From assembly GCF_000967965.1 (NCBI RefSeq), contig NZ_LACC01000009.1, positions 1 to 64,000 of the forward strand: DNA of 64,000 nucleotides, written 5' to 3'. The stretch is from Pseudomonas fluorescens. GTDB taxonomy: Bacteria > Pseudomonadota > Gammaproteobacteria > Pseudomonadales > Pseudomonadaceae. The translations under genes and the position numbers were made by a program. How positions within the stretch are numbered: position 1 is the first letter of the stretch; the number at the start of each line of letters is the position of its first letter. Below are positions 7,062 to 16,318 of the stretch, piece by piece. Under the pieces are notes generated by a model. That model had not been told where the DNA came from, ran no database searches, and worked only from the letters and a program-made list of their open reading frames with translations.

Positions 7062-9506
7062 ATGCCTCAACTGCGTTTATTCACCGTTTTACTGATGCTC
7101 TGCATGATTCCGCTCAGCGGCGTCCAGGCAGCCGAGCAACCCGCCCAACCTCCCGCGAATCAGGCGCCGGCCTCACCCAGTTGGCCACAGGTGCTGGCTG
7201 CCGGCGACACCAAATTGACCATCTACCAGCCACAACTGGACAGTTGGGACGGTTACACTCTGCACGCGCGGGCTGCCGTGGAGGCCACGGACACCGATGG
7301 AAAATCCACCTACGGCATCGTGCAGTTCAGCGCCCACACCCTGGTCGACAAGGCCTCCCGCTGGGTGGCGCTCGACCAGTACACCATCACCAAGGCCGAC
7401 TTCCCCGACGGCGCCACCAAGGCTGACAGCTGGGTCGCCGCGGTGAAGCAAGACGCCGAGAACCGCACGAAAACCATTTCCCTCGACCAGCTCGAAGCTG
7501 CGCTCGGCGTCATCGCCGCCGAGCAAAAGTCCAACAGCGAGCCGCTGAAAAATACCCCGCCGACCATTGTTTCGTCCGAGGTACCCGCGCTGCTGGTGTA
7601 CATCGATGGCGAGCCTGCCTATCGCCCCGTTGATGGCACCTCGCTGCAGCGGGTGATCAACACCCGGCCGTTGCTGCTCAAGGATGCACAGGGCAAGCAT
7701 TACCTGCACGTGTTCGATGGCTGGATGGTCGCGGACAACCTGGGCGGACAATATGCGCCACTGCCCTCGCCTTCGGCCGAGCTGGAAAAAGCCAAGAAAG
7801 CTGCGATCCAGGGTCACCAGGTTGACCTGCTGACAGGCCAGAGCGATCCGAAGGACAAGATACCGACGCTGGCCAAGCCGCCGATTCCGCAGATCTATAT
7901 CGCCACGGTGCCGACCGAGCTGATCGTCACAGACGGCGCGCCGCAATGGCAGCCGATCCAGAACACCAAGCTGCTGTATGTGACCAACACCACCGGGCAT
8001 ATTTTCAAGGAGATCGGCGACCAGGACAGCTACGTGCTGATCTCGGGGCGCTGGTTCCGCGCCGGTGACATGAAAGGCCCCTGGACCTTCGTGGGGGCAG
8101 ACAAGTTGCCGGCGGACTTCGCCAACATTCCCGATGACAGCCCCAAGGAAAACGTAAAAGCCTCGGTGGCCGGTACGCCCCAGGCCAAGGAAGCGGCCAT
8201 TGCAGCGACCATTCCACAGACCTCGGCGATCAAGAAAAGCCAGGTGAAAATGACCAGGCCGACTTTTGACGGCGAGCCGCAACTCAAGGCCATCAAGGGC
8301 ACGCCCCTGCAATATGTAGTCAACAGCCCAATGCCGATCATCATGGTCGATGCACAAAGCTGGTACGCAGTGGAGAACGGTATCTGGTTCGTGGCCACCT
8401 CGGTTCAAGGCCCCTGGACGGTCGCCTCTTCGGTGCCGGCGGTGATCTATTCGATTCCGCCCAGTTCACCGATGCACTACGTCACTTATGTGAAAGTCTA
8501 CGAAGCCAGTGGCGATACGGTCGTCGTCGGTTACACGCCGGGGTACCAGGGTTCGACGCTGGACCCTGACAGCGGTGTGGTGGTGTATGGCACCGGTTAT
8601 CCGTATACGCCGTGGGTGGGCAGTGTCTGGTATGGCCCGCCAGTGACCTATGGCTTTGGTGTGGCGATGCGCTACACACCCTGGACGGGCTGGACCTTCG
8701 GCTTCGGCTTCGGCTGGAGTTGGGGTGGCAGCACGGTCGCCGTGGGTTGGGGCTGGGGCGCTTATCCGTGGTGGGGCAATTACGGCTGGGGTTACGCCTG
8801 GGGCCCGCACCTGTACCCGGCGCCAATGCCCTGGGGCGGTGCCGCTTACGGCTATCATGGCGGCGCCGTCGCCTGGGGCCCCAGTGGTTGGGCCGGCACG
8901 ACCGGCAATATCTACCGCCAATGGGGCGACCGGGCTTCGGTCAGCCGCTATGGCGGCGGTTACAACGCCTGGACCGGCAATCGCTGGGCCGGCCAGGTAG
9001 GCGCCTCCTACAACTCGCGTACCGGCATCGCTGCGGCAGGCCAGCGCGGCGCGGTACATAACGTCTACAACGGCAACTATGCCGCTGGCCGCAGCGGTGT
9101 GGCCGTCGGCCCGAACGGCGGGGCCATCGCCGGCCAGCATGTGACCGCCGGCAACGTCCGCACCGGCACCCAGGTCACCGCCAATCGCGGGGCCGTCTAC
9201 AACCCCAATACCGGCAACACCACCCAGTACGGTGGTATCCATGATCGCAACGGTGGCGTGGCGCATGTCGGCGACAACGTGTACGCCGGCCATGATGGCA
9301 ACGTTTACAAGAGGACCGACAGCGGCTGGCAATCGATGGTCCAGGGCGGTGCAACCCGTCTTGATTCGGCCAACACGGCCCAGGTCCAGAATCTCAACCG
9401 GGAATACGATGCGCGCTCCTTCGGCAATGATCGCTTCAACAGTTATCACGACTCGTCCCGGTTCATGAATCACTCCTTCGGGGGTGGCGGCTTCCACCGA
9501 CGCTGA
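7062..9506 (+). CDS. Large exported Gly/Trp/Tyr-rich protein (carbohydrate-binding family V/XII-like)
   Basis: I start it at MPQLRLFTVLL (7062), which has GGAG seven bases upstream; 814 residues. A signal peptide ends near VQAAEQPA. Residues about 30-480 form a repeated beta-type region in which similar blocks recur (PTIVSSEVPALLVYIDGEP, PIPQIYIATVPTELIVTDG and later MPIIMVDAQSWYAV), each followed by a W-rich turn. Residues about 510-620 are extremely rich in Gly, Trp and Tyr (GFGFGWSWGG, GWGWGAYPWWGNYGWG). The tail repeats GN/GAVYN motifs. Pseudomonas homologues are, as I recall, called carbohydrate-binding V/XII; the binding function is unproven. Confidence 0.72.
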   Translation: MPQLRLFTVLLMLCMIPLSGVQAAEQPAQPPANQAPASPSWPQVLAAGDTKLTIYQPQLDSWDGYTLHARAAVEATDTDGKSTYGIVQFSAHTLVDKASRWVALDQYTITKADFPDGATKADSWVAAVKQDAENRTKTISLDQLEAALGVIAAEQKSNSEPLKNTPPTIVSSEVPALLVYIDGEPAYRPVDGTSLQRVINTRPLLLKDAQGKHYLHVFDGWMVADNLGGQYAPLPSPSAELEKAKKAAIQGHQVDLLTGQSDPKDKIPTLAKPPIPQIYIATVPTELIVTDGAPQWQPIQNTKLLYVTNTTGHIFKEIGDQDSYVLISGRWFRAGDMKGPWTFVGADKLPADFANIPDDSPKENVKASVAGTPQAKEAAIAATIPQTSAIKKSQVKMTRPTFDGEPQLKAIKGTPLQYVVNSPMPIIMVDAQSWYAVENGIWFVATSVQGPWTVASSVPAVIYSIPPSSPMHYVTYVKVYEASGDTVVVGYTPGYQGSTLDPDSGVVVYGTGYPYTPWVGSVWYGPPVTYGFGVAMRYTPWTGWTFGFGFGWSWGGSTVAVGWGWGAYPWWGNYGWGYAWGPHLYPAPMPWGGAAYGYHGGAVAWGPSGWAGTTGNIYRQWGDRASVSRYGGGYNAWTGNRWAGQVGASYNSRTGIAAAGQRGAVHNVYNGNYAAGRSGVAVGPNGGAIAGQHVTAGNVRTGTQVTANRGAVYNPNTGNTTQYGGIHDRNGGVAHVGDNVYAGHDGNVYKRTDSGWQSMVQGGATRLDSANTAQVQNLNREYDARSFGNDRFNSYHDSSRFMNHSFGGGGFHRR

Positions 9507-9528
9507 AAAAGCCTGAACCGCTGAAAAG

Positions 9529-9551
9529 ACGACTGGCCTTGCGCCAGTCGT
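9529..9551 (+). terminator. Possible terminator hairpin
   Basis: Perfect 9-bp stem ACGACTGGC / GCCAGTCGT with a five-base loop, 22 bp after the exported-protein stop. There is no U-tract, so it may be an attenuating hairpin rather than an intrinsic terminator. Confidence 0.45.
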
Positions 9552-9610
9552 TGCGTTACAAATTCTGTTCTACCGTCCCTGCCCGGATCCAACGTCGGAG
9601 AACACAGCAC

Positions 9611-10678
9611 ATGAACCAATGGCCAGATACCCGCATTCTTGACCTGCTCGGGATCGAACTGCCGATCATTCAGGGGCCGATGGCCGGTGCCACGAACTCG
9701 TCCATGGTGATTGCCGCCTGCAATGCCGGCGGCCTGGGCTCGATGCCAGCGGCGATGCTCAGCACCGAACAACTGCGCGAAGAGCTCAAAACCATCCGCC
9801 AACACACTCGGCGCCCGATCAACGTCAACTTCTTCTGTCATCAGCCTCCAGCTCCGGATGAGCAACGCGCACAGGACTGGAAAAACCTGCTGCAACCCTA
9901 CTACCAGGAGCTCGGCATCGACTTCGATGCGCCGACGCCGGTGTCCAACCGGGCGCCGTTCGATAACGCGGCCTGCGAAGTGGTCGAAGCGTTTCGCCCG
10001 GAAGTGGTGAGCTTTCACTTTGGCCTGCCGGAAAAATCCCTGCTCGACCGGGTCAAAGCCACCGGTGCGAAAGTGCTGTCCTCGGCCACCACCGTCGCAG
10101 AAGCGGTGTGGCTTGAGCAGCATGGTTGCGATGCAATCATCGCCATGGGCTACGAGGCCGGGGGCCATCGCGGGATGTTTCTCAGCGATGACCTGAGCAG
10201 TCAGGTGGGGACTTTCGCCCTGGTGCCCCAAGTCGTCGATGCGGTGAAAGTGCCGGTGATTGCCGCCGGCGGCATCGCTGACGCACGAGGCGTCGCCGCC
10301 GCCTTCATGCTGGGCGCTTCGGCGGTACAGGTGGGAACGGCGTACCTGTTCACCCCAGAGGCCAAGGTCAGCCCGTCCCATCACAAAGCCTTGCGCACCG
10401 CCAGGGAAAGCGAGACGGCCGTCACCAACGTGTTCACCGGTCGCCCGGCCCGGGGCATCCTCAATCGGGTGATGCGTGAACTGGGCCCCATGAGCGCCAA
10501 GGCCCCGGCCTTCCCCCTTGCCGGTGGCGCGCTGATGCCGTTGCGGGCCAAAGGTGAAGCGGACTTCAGCAACCTCTGGGCCGGCCAGGCCTTTACCCTC
10601 GGCGTCGATTTGACCAGCGAGGCACTGACTCGAAAACTGGCTGAAGAAGGATTAGCGAGGCTGCTAGGTCGCTCCTGA
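9611..10678 (+). CDS. Nitronate monooxygenase (FMN-dependent)
   Basis: Oxidises alkyl nitronates such as propionate-3-nitronate with FMN. The start is MNQWPDTRILDLLGIELPII, giving 355 residues, normal for class I enzymes. Family marks in order: IQGPMAGATNS (N-terminal FMN loop), NVNFFCHQPP, GYEAGGHRG (catalytic His region) and the phosphate-binding IAAGGIADARGVAAAFMLGA with GTAYLFTPEA. It appears to be a single gene. It is followed by the ~120-bp modA promoter region. Confidence 0.92.
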   Translation: MNQWPDTRILDLLGIELPIIQGPMAGATNSSMVIAACNAGGLGSMPAAMLSTEQLREELKTIRQHTRRPINVNFFCHQPPAPDEQRAQDWKNLLQPYYQELGIDFDAPTPVSNRAPFDNAACEVVEAFRPEVVSFHFGLPEKSLLDRVKATGAKVLSSATTVAEAVWLEQHGCDAIIAMGYEAGGHRGMFLSDDLSSQVGTFALVPQVVDAVKVPVIAAGGIADARGVAAAFMLGASAVQVGTAYLFTPEAKVSPSHHKALRTARESETAVTNVFTGRPARGILNRVMRELGPMSAKAPAFPLAGGALMPLRAKGEADFSNLWAGQAFTLGVDLTSEALTRKLAEEGLARLLGRS

Positions 10679-10695
10679 GCATCAGTTTTGTTAAA

Positions 10696-10707
10696 ATTGT
10701 ATACAAT
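10696..10707. promoter_or_regulatory. Perfect palindrome ATTGTATACAAT
   Basis: A 12-bp perfect inverted repeat between the nitronate monooxygenase stop and the ModE-type site. It matches the TTGTATACAA core typical of FadR/FCD-type GntR operators, and no GntR gene lies nearby. It could also include part of a promoter -10 region. Confidence 0.4.
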
Positions 10708-10736
10708 ACTGCGACAACACATTCCGTTCAAAGGCA

Positions 10737-10765
10737 ATTCGCTATATATTTAAGTACATAACGAT
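10737..10765. promoter_or_regulatory. ModE-type molybdate operator upstream of modA
   Basis: Reads ATTCGCTATATA, a 6-bp spacer, then TACATAACGAT. This is very close to the E. coli ModE consensus (CGCTATATA-N6/7-TATATAACG), with a single mismatch in the right arm. It lies about 40 bp before the modA ATG, where a repressor would block transcription when molybdate is plentiful. No modE gene is in the window. Confidence 0.82.
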
Positions 10766-10790
10766 TTACCCCTGCCGCAATTGCCTTTAA

Positions 10791-11570
<780 letters not shown>

Positions 11571-12251
11571 ATGTCGCTATCGAGTGCCGATTTTTCCGCC
11601 ATCTGGCTGACCCTGAAACTGGCGTCCCTGACGACCGTTATCCTGCTGATTGTCGGCACTCCGATTGCGTTATGGCTGTCGCGCACCCGCTCCTGGTTGC
11701 GCGGCCCGGTCGGGGCGATTGTCGCCCTGCCCCTGGTGCTGCCACCGACAGTGATTGGCTTTTATCTGTTGCTGGCCCTCGGCCCTCATGGGTTCCTGGG
11801 CCAGCTCACCCAGTCACTCGGCCTTGGTACTCTCACGTTCAGTTTTGCGGGGCTGGTCATCGGCTCGGTGTTGTACTCGATGCCGTTTGTGGTCCAGCCG
11901 CTGCAAAACGCTTTTTCCGCCATCGGTACGCGCCCGCTCGAAGTGGCCGCGACCTTGCGGGCCAATCCCTGGGACACCTTTTTCAGCGTGACGCTGCCCC
12001 TGGCCCGGCCTGGTTTCATTACCGCGGCCATTCTCGGTTTCGCCCACACCGTCGGCGAGTTCGGCGTGGTGCTGATGATCGGCGGCAATATTCCCGAGAA
12101 GACCCGCGTGGTCTCGGTGCAGATCTACGATCACGTAGAAGCCATGGAATATGCCCAGGCCCATTGGCTGGCCGGGGCGATGCTGGTGTTCTCGTTTGTC
12201 GTCCTGCTGGCGCTGTATTCCAGCCGTAAAACCAAAGCGGGCTGGAGCTGA
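11571..12251 (+). CDS. modB: Molybdate ABC transporter permease
   Basis: Inner-membrane permease of 226 residues with five or six hydrophobic segments and the EAA loop that contacts ModC ([30 protein letters not shown]). The ATG follows the modA stop with no gap, implying translational coupling. The segment [18 protein letters not shown] is characteristic of ModB. Confidence 0.96.
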   Translation: MSLSSADFSAIWLTLKLASLTTVILLIVGTPIALWLSRTRSWLRGPVGAIVALPLVLPPTVIGFYLLLALGPHGFLGQLTQSLGLGTLTFSFAGLVIGSVLYSMPFVVQPLQNAFSAIGTRPLEVAATLRANPWDTFFSVTLPLARPGFITAAILGFAHTVGEFGVVLMIGGNIPEKTRVVSVQIYDHVEAMEYAQAHWLAGAMLVFSFVVLLALYSSRKTKAGWS

Positions 12252-12254
12252 TCG

Positions 12255-13334
12255 ATGATTCATATGCGTTTGAAACTACGTTATTCAGGCTTCGCCCTGG
12301 ACGTCGACCTGCAGCTGCCCGGCCGAGGCGTCACTGCGCTTTACGGTCATTCCGGCTCGGGCAAGACCACTTGCCTGCGCTGCATCGCCGGCCTGGAACG
12401 GGCCGATCAAGGCTTTATCCAGGTCAACGATGAAGTCTGGCAAGACAGCAACAACCGGATCTTCGTCGCGCCGCACAAACGCGCGCTGGGCTACGTGTTC
12501 CAGGAAGCCAGCCTGTTTCCCCATCTGTCGGTGCTGGCCAATCTTGAGTTCGGCCTCAAGCGCATTCCCAAGCCGCAGCGTCGGGTCGACATGGCCCACG
12601 CCACCGAATTGCTGGGCATCGGCCATTTGCTGGACCGGCACCCGCAACACCTTTCAGGCGGTGAGCGACAACGCGTCGGCATCGCCCGCGCCTTGCTCAC
12701 CAGCCCGAAACTGCTGTTGATGGACGAGCCACTGGCGGCGCTGGATGCCCAACGCAAAAGTGAAATCCTGCCCTACTTGCAACGCCTGCACGACGAACTC
12801 GAGATCCCGGTGCTGTACGTCAGCCACTCCCAGGATGAAGTCGCGCGGCTGGCCGACCATATCGTGTTGCTCAGCAACGGCAAGGCACTGGCCAGCGGCC
12901 CGATCGGCCAGACCCTGGCACGCCTCGACTTGCCGCTGGCAATGGGCGATGACGCCGGGGTGGTGATCGAAGGTCGCGTCAGCGCCTATGACGCCGACTA
13001 TCAATTGCTGAGCCTGCAACTGCCCGACACCGCCCTCGAAATTCGCGTGCCGCATACGCCAATGGACGTGGGCCAGGCACTGCGCTGCAAGGTCCAGGCG
13101 CGGGATGTGAGCCTGAGCCTGGACAATGCCGGGCACAGCAGCATTCTCAATCGGCTGCCGGTCACCGTGGTCAGTGAGATGAACGCCGACAACGCCGCCC
13201 ATGTGCTGATTCGCCTGGACGCCGCTGGCACGCCACTGCTTGCGCGGATCACGCGCTATTCCCGTGATCAACTGAACGTCCATCCCGGCCAGCCACTCTG
13301 GGCGCAAATAAAAGCGGTCGCGGTGCTGGCGTAA
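12255..13334 (+). CDS. modC: Molybdate ABC transporter ATP-binding protein
   Basis: Energises molybdate uptake. In order: Walker [10 protein letters not shown] (31-39), Q-loop, ABC signature LSGGERQRV (~132-140), Walker [13 protein letters not shown], the H-loop His (VSHSQDEV), then a C-terminal molybdate-binding TOBE domain (from about residue 290), which gives the 359-residue length. CTGGAG before the ATG overlaps the modB end, three bases upstream. It is the last gene of modABC. Confidence 0.96.
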   Translation: MIHMRLKLRYSGFALDVDLQLPGRGVTALYGHSGSGKTTCLRCIAGLERADQGFIQVNDEVWQDSNNRIFVAPHKRALGYVFQEASLFPHLSVLANLEFGLKRIPKPQRRVDMAHATELLGIGHLLDRHPQHLSGGERQRVGIARALLTSPKLLLMDEPLAALDAQRKSEILPYLQRLHDELEIPVLYVSHSQDEVARLADHIVLLSNGKALASGPIGQTLARLDLPLAMGDDAGVVIEGRVSAYDADYQLLSLQLPDTALEIRVPHTPMDVGQALRCKVQARDVSLSLDNAGHSSILNRLPVTVVSEMNADNAAHVLIRLDAAGTPLLARITRYSRDQLNVHPGQPLWAQIKAVAVLA

Positions 13335-13460
13335 ATCCGAAAGCACGACTGCACCGGGCAGAGGTCAGCGCCTGAACCGACGAATTGACCTGCCTATTTT
13401 TTGCACGATCAGCAATGGCTTCTATAGTTGAACTGAACACGAATCCGCTGCGGAGACGCC

Positions 13461-13682
13461 ATGGAAGACATTTTCGTCGTGAAGCGTTGCAACAAGATCA
13501 TCATCCATGGCCGCCGTGCGGGTGAATACAGCCACCTGCCACCGGATGCCTCGGTCTGGTATCGCATCGCCGATACCCGCACCCAAGGCTTCATCGGCGA
13601 TGGCTACGAGGTTGAAGAAGACGCCGTGCGTGTTTGCCGTCAGTTGAACGCTAAATCACAAGTGACAGCCCGACAAAGTTGA
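13461..13682 (+). CDS. Conserved hypothetical protein (73 aa)
   Basis: Starts MEDIFVVKRCNKIIIHGRRA with GCGGAG upstream. It is soluble, of mixed charge, with two cysteines. The segment SVWYRIADTRTQGFIGDGYE suggests a small beta-rich fold. No family is recognised. It is followed by a hairpin terminator at 13750-13774, so it is a complete single transcript. Confidence 0.65.
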   Translation: MEDIFVVKRCNKIIIHGRRAGEYSHLPPDASVWYRIADTRTQGFIGDGYEVEEDAVRVCRQLNAKSQVTARQS

Positions 13683-13749
13683 GGAGTGTCACCACTTTTT
13701 AACGGGTCTATACTGAAATGGCTGAAGGATCAGTAACCCATTCGGCAGA

Positions 13750-13774
13750 AAGCTCGCTCCCGGCGGGCTTTTTG
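13750..13774 (+). terminator. Rho-independent terminator
   Basis: Stem AAGCTCGC / GCGGGCTT (one G-T pair) with a CTCCC-type loop, followed by a short T-tract. Confidence 0.7.
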
Positions 13775-13810
13775 CTGCCACACCAGGTTTCTTGAACGGA
13801 GGTGTCTCCC

Positions 13811-14041
13811 ATGTCCGAAAAAGAGTCCATCACCACCCTGCTCACCTTGCTGGACTCCCGTCAGGCCCGCCTGGCCGCAGCCTGCAAGGAAATCGCCGAC
13901 TGGGTCGATCATCAAGGCGGACACCCCACCGCCCTCAGAATCCGTGATCGCCTGAACGACATCGAAAAGGACACGCCGCTGATCCGGAACACGCTGTCGT
14001 CTCTCCAGCCTGTCGACCGGCCTCTGCCTCGGTTCAGATGA
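13811..14041 (+). CDS. Small hypothetical protein, helical (76 aa)
   Basis: The ATG at 13811 has GGAGGTG at ideal spacing; a GTG three codons earlier overlaps that site and is unlikely. The protein (MSEKESITTLLTLLDSRQAR) is predicted to be mostly helical, ending PVDRPLPRFR. There is no signal peptide. It lies upstream of a terminator at 14152 and convergent to the TetR gene. Function unknown. Confidence 0.62.
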   Translation: MSEKESITTLLTLLDSRQARLAAACKEIADWVDHQGGHPTALRIRDRLNDIEKDTPLIRNTLSSLQPVDRPLPRFR

Positions 14042-14151
14042 TCCGTCACGGATTCGCGGTGCGAGGACAGGCCCGATTCGGGCAGCATGATCGGTGACAC
14101 TGACGTCTCCGAACCTTTGGCTGCCTGCTGGATTTCCATCCTTTCTCACAA

Positions 14152-14175
14152 CCCGGCCTGGTGTCGGGATTTTTT
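14152..14175 (+). terminator. Rho-independent terminator
   Basis: Stem CCCGGC / GTCGGG (one G-T pair) with loop CTGGT, followed by ATTTTTT. It ends the transcript of the 76-residue gene. Confidence 0.7.
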
Positions 14176-14243
14176 GTTGCGCAAAACCAATCGAACGCCC
14201 CCGATCACGTGGAGTCAACCGGTCACATGTCACGAAGGAGACG

Positions 14244-14906
14244 TTACTTGTCGACGCCCTTGCGCGCCGGCTCCATGACCTCGCGCAGGGACATGCGTTT
14301 GAACGCCTCGACCAGCGCTCGCCCCTCCTTGGGAGCACAAGTGACAGCCAACCGCATGGTTGCCTCGCCCAGGTGCCAGATCAAAAACGCGGACTCCTCG
14401 ACCTGTTGTTCGTCGCAATCGGGATACACACGAAGCATCGCCTGGGCCAGCAGCGCTCCGGCAACCCGACTCTCCTCCAGCTCCAGCTGCAACAACTGCT
14501 TGTCGGCCTGCATGCCGGACCAGATGTCACGCATCACCGGTGTAGCCATCACGATCTCGTAATACAGGTCGAGCAACTGCGAATAGGCAGCCTGCAACCC
14601 CCGAGCATCCTCGACGGCCTCCATTGCCTCTGCAATGCAACGACGGCTCTCAGCGTTATAGCGCTCGGCCAACGTACGGATCACTGAACCCTTGTCGGGG
14701 AAATACTGATAAAGGGAACCGATCGAGATCTCGGAGCGCTCGGCGATTTCACTCATCTTGAGTTGATCGCTGCCCTTGTCCGCGATCAATTGAGTCGCCA
14801 TGGCCAGAATCCGCTCCTGACGATCGCGGCTGCGCTGTTGCGTGGGATTGCGTCGAACCGGCTCTGCAGCAGGCTGTTCGAGGGTTTCAGAGGGCTTTTT
14901 GCGCAC
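14244..14906 (-). CDS. TetR-family transcriptional repressor
   Basis: N-terminal helix-turn-helix: RDRQERILAMATQLIADKGS then LKMSEIAERSEISIGSLYQY. The rest is a helical ligand domain. I start it at a GTG (14906); a TTG six codons upstream is the alternative, and neither has a strong ribosome site. It is divergent from the NmrA-family gene at 15084. The intergenic DNA holds two similar imperfect dyads over a promoter, so the likely job is repression of that gene, relieved by an unknown small molecule. Confidence 0.88.
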   Translation of the reverse strand: MRKKPSETLEQPAAEPVRRNPTQQRSRDRQERILAMATQLIADKGSDQLKMSEIAERSEISIGSLYQYFPDKGSVIRTLAERYNAESRRCIAEAMEAVEDARGLQAAYSQLLDLYYEIVMATPVMRDIWSGMQADKQLLQLELEESRVAGALLAQAMLRVYPDCDEQQVEESAFLIWHLGEATMRLAVTCAPKEGRALVEAFKRMSLREVMEPARKGVDK

Positions 14907-15008
14907 GAGTGAATTCCCGATCAAAAACGTGACATGTACTCACCTTAGCATCACCACTCCCTATGCCCAACAACAGATGCCACACGTCGGGGAATTCGAT
15001 CTGATGGG

Positions 15009-15060
15009 TTGACGATAAAACATGAGCATCTATCATCTTTTAAACGTGAGCATCACTCAC
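15009..15060 (+). promoter_or_regulatory. Promoter with two tandem operator-like dyads for the NmrA-family gene
   Basis: TTGACG at 15009-15014, a 16-bp spacer and TATCAT at 15031-15036 form a plausible sigma-70 promoter. Two related dyads sit on it: ATGAGCATCTATCAT (15022-15036) over the -10, and GTGAGCATCACTCAC (15046-15060) just downstream. They share TGAGCATC..TCA, 24 bp apart start to start. They are good candidates for binding by the divergent TetR protein. Confidence 0.6.
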
Positions 15061-15083
15061 ATTACCCGATGGAGATGAACGCA

Positions 15084-15926
15084 ATGAACACGACTCAACC
15101 AATCACGCTGGTCCTCGGCGCCACCGGTAAAACCGGACGGCGCATCACACAACGACTCGAAGCCGCCGGCCTGCCCGTCCGCCGGGGTTCCCGCGACGCC
15201 AATCCACCCTTCGACTGGGAAGATCGATCAACCTGGGACGCAGTGATCGATGGCGTTCATTCTGTCTACATTTCCTTTCAACCGGATCTCGCCGTTCCGG
15301 GCGCCCTTGAAACCATCCAGGCGTTCACCGACCTGGCGGTGAAAAGCGGCGCCCGCAAACTGGTCTTGTTATCCGGGCGCGGCGAAGTGGAAGCCGAACA
15401 GGCCGAACGCGTCGTACAGGACAGCGGGATTGACTGGACGATTCTGCGGGCCAGTTGGTTCTGCCAGAATTTCAGCGAGGCACACTTTCTTGAGCCCATT
15501 GTGCAAGGTGAACTCGCACTCCCCGTCGGTCAGGTCGCCGAGCCCTTTGTCGATGTAGAAGACATCGCCGAGTGTGCCGTCGCGGCACTCACCCAACCCG
15601 AGCACACTGGCCAACTCTATGAACTGACCGGCCCTCGGGCGTTGACCTTTGCTCAAGCTGTCACCGAGATTGCCCGCACCACCGATCGCAACATCGAATT
15701 CGTTGCCGTACCGCCGGACGCCTATCGACAGGCAATGGAACAGGAACAACTTCCCCCGGCCTTGATCGATCTGGTGTTGTATCTGTTCACGACTGTGCTG
15801 GACGGGCGCAACACACCCGTGGCCGATGGCGTACAGCGGGCACTGGGACGCCCGGCGCGCGACTTTAGCGACTACGTACAACGCACTGCCGCTACGGGCA
15901 TCTGGGGCAATGGCAGTCCGACGTAA
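15084..15926 (+). CDS. NmrA/NAD(P)-binding atypical SDR protein
   Basis: The start is MNTTQPITLVLGATGKTGRR (280 aa), with GGAG upstream. The glycine-rich dinucleotide motif is LGATGKTG near residue 12. A second landmark is the LVLLSGRGEVEAE strand and loop. It lacks the YxxxK of classical SDRs and has a WTILRASWFCQNF segment, typical of NmrA/QOR2-like proteins such as the YtfG quinone reductase family. The adjacent divergent TetR regulator suggests it is induced by an electrophile or quinone (inference). Confidence 0.85.
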   Translation: MNTTQPITLVLGATGKTGRRITQRLEAAGLPVRRGSRDANPPFDWEDRSTWDAVIDGVHSVYISFQPDLAVPGALETIQAFTDLAVKSGARKLVLLSGRGEVEAEQAERVVQDSGIDWTILRASWFCQNFSEAHFLEPIVQGELALPVGQVAEPFVDVEDIAECAVAALTQPEHTGQLYELTGPRALTFAQAVTEIARTTDRNIEFVAVPPDAYRQAMEQEQLPPALIDLVLYLFTTVLDGRNTPVADGVQRALGRPARDFSDYVQRTAATGIWGNGSPT

Positions 15927-16018
15927 CGCAGTGGCGGTAACCCGCTTCGTCGACTAGGGTTTTGGACGTATCGAAATGCGGCGCCTTTATTGGCAGGAGC
16001 CTGATTAAGGAGGAACCC

Positions 16019-16213
16019 ATGTCACCCAATCGTAGTGCTGAACAAACCTACCGCCAGTGGTCGACCCCGATCCTGTTGGAACTCAAGGAGCGAGAACATC
16101 AGATGGCCCCGTCAGACCGCCAGGCCCTGGAAAACGTACTGCTGGAAAGAAGACTGATCGATACCGGCAATCCGGCCGGCAGCGATCGTCGCAAGGCAGG
16201 CCCGGCGTCCTGA
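16019..16213 (+). CDS. Small hypothetical protein (64 aa)
   Basis: The ATG at 16019 follows a near-perfect AAGGAGG ribosome site. The product (MSPNRSAEQTYRQWSTPILL) is charged and helical, with a basic C-terminal tail (DRRKAGPAS). No family is recognised. It lies alone, and a long-stem hairpin follows about 50 bp after its stop. Confidence 0.62.
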   Translation: MSPNRSAEQTYRQWSTPILLELKEREHQMAPSDRQALENVLLERRLIDTGNPAGSDRRKAGPAS

Positions 16214-16264
16214 AAGCATCAGGCAACCACGATCAAAGATAGAAATTAATGAAGCAGAAACAAA

Positions 16265-16300
16265 CAAGGGCTTGCATCCGCTTTCGCTTGCAAGCCCTTG
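16265..16300. terminator. Hairpin between convergent genes
   Basis: Perfect 11-bp stem CAAGGGCTTGC / GCAAGCCCTTG with a 14-base loop, between the 64-residue gene and the convergent transglycosylase gene. There is no long T-tract on either strand. It probably acts as a shared transcription end. Confidence 0.6.
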
Positions 16301-16318
16301 CTCCTCGATGATGCCGCG

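Noticed and set aside
7173-8408. 411-residue minus-strand frame opposite the exported protein
   Set aside because: Shadow of the 7062-9506 gene; no ribosome site and no recognisable family.
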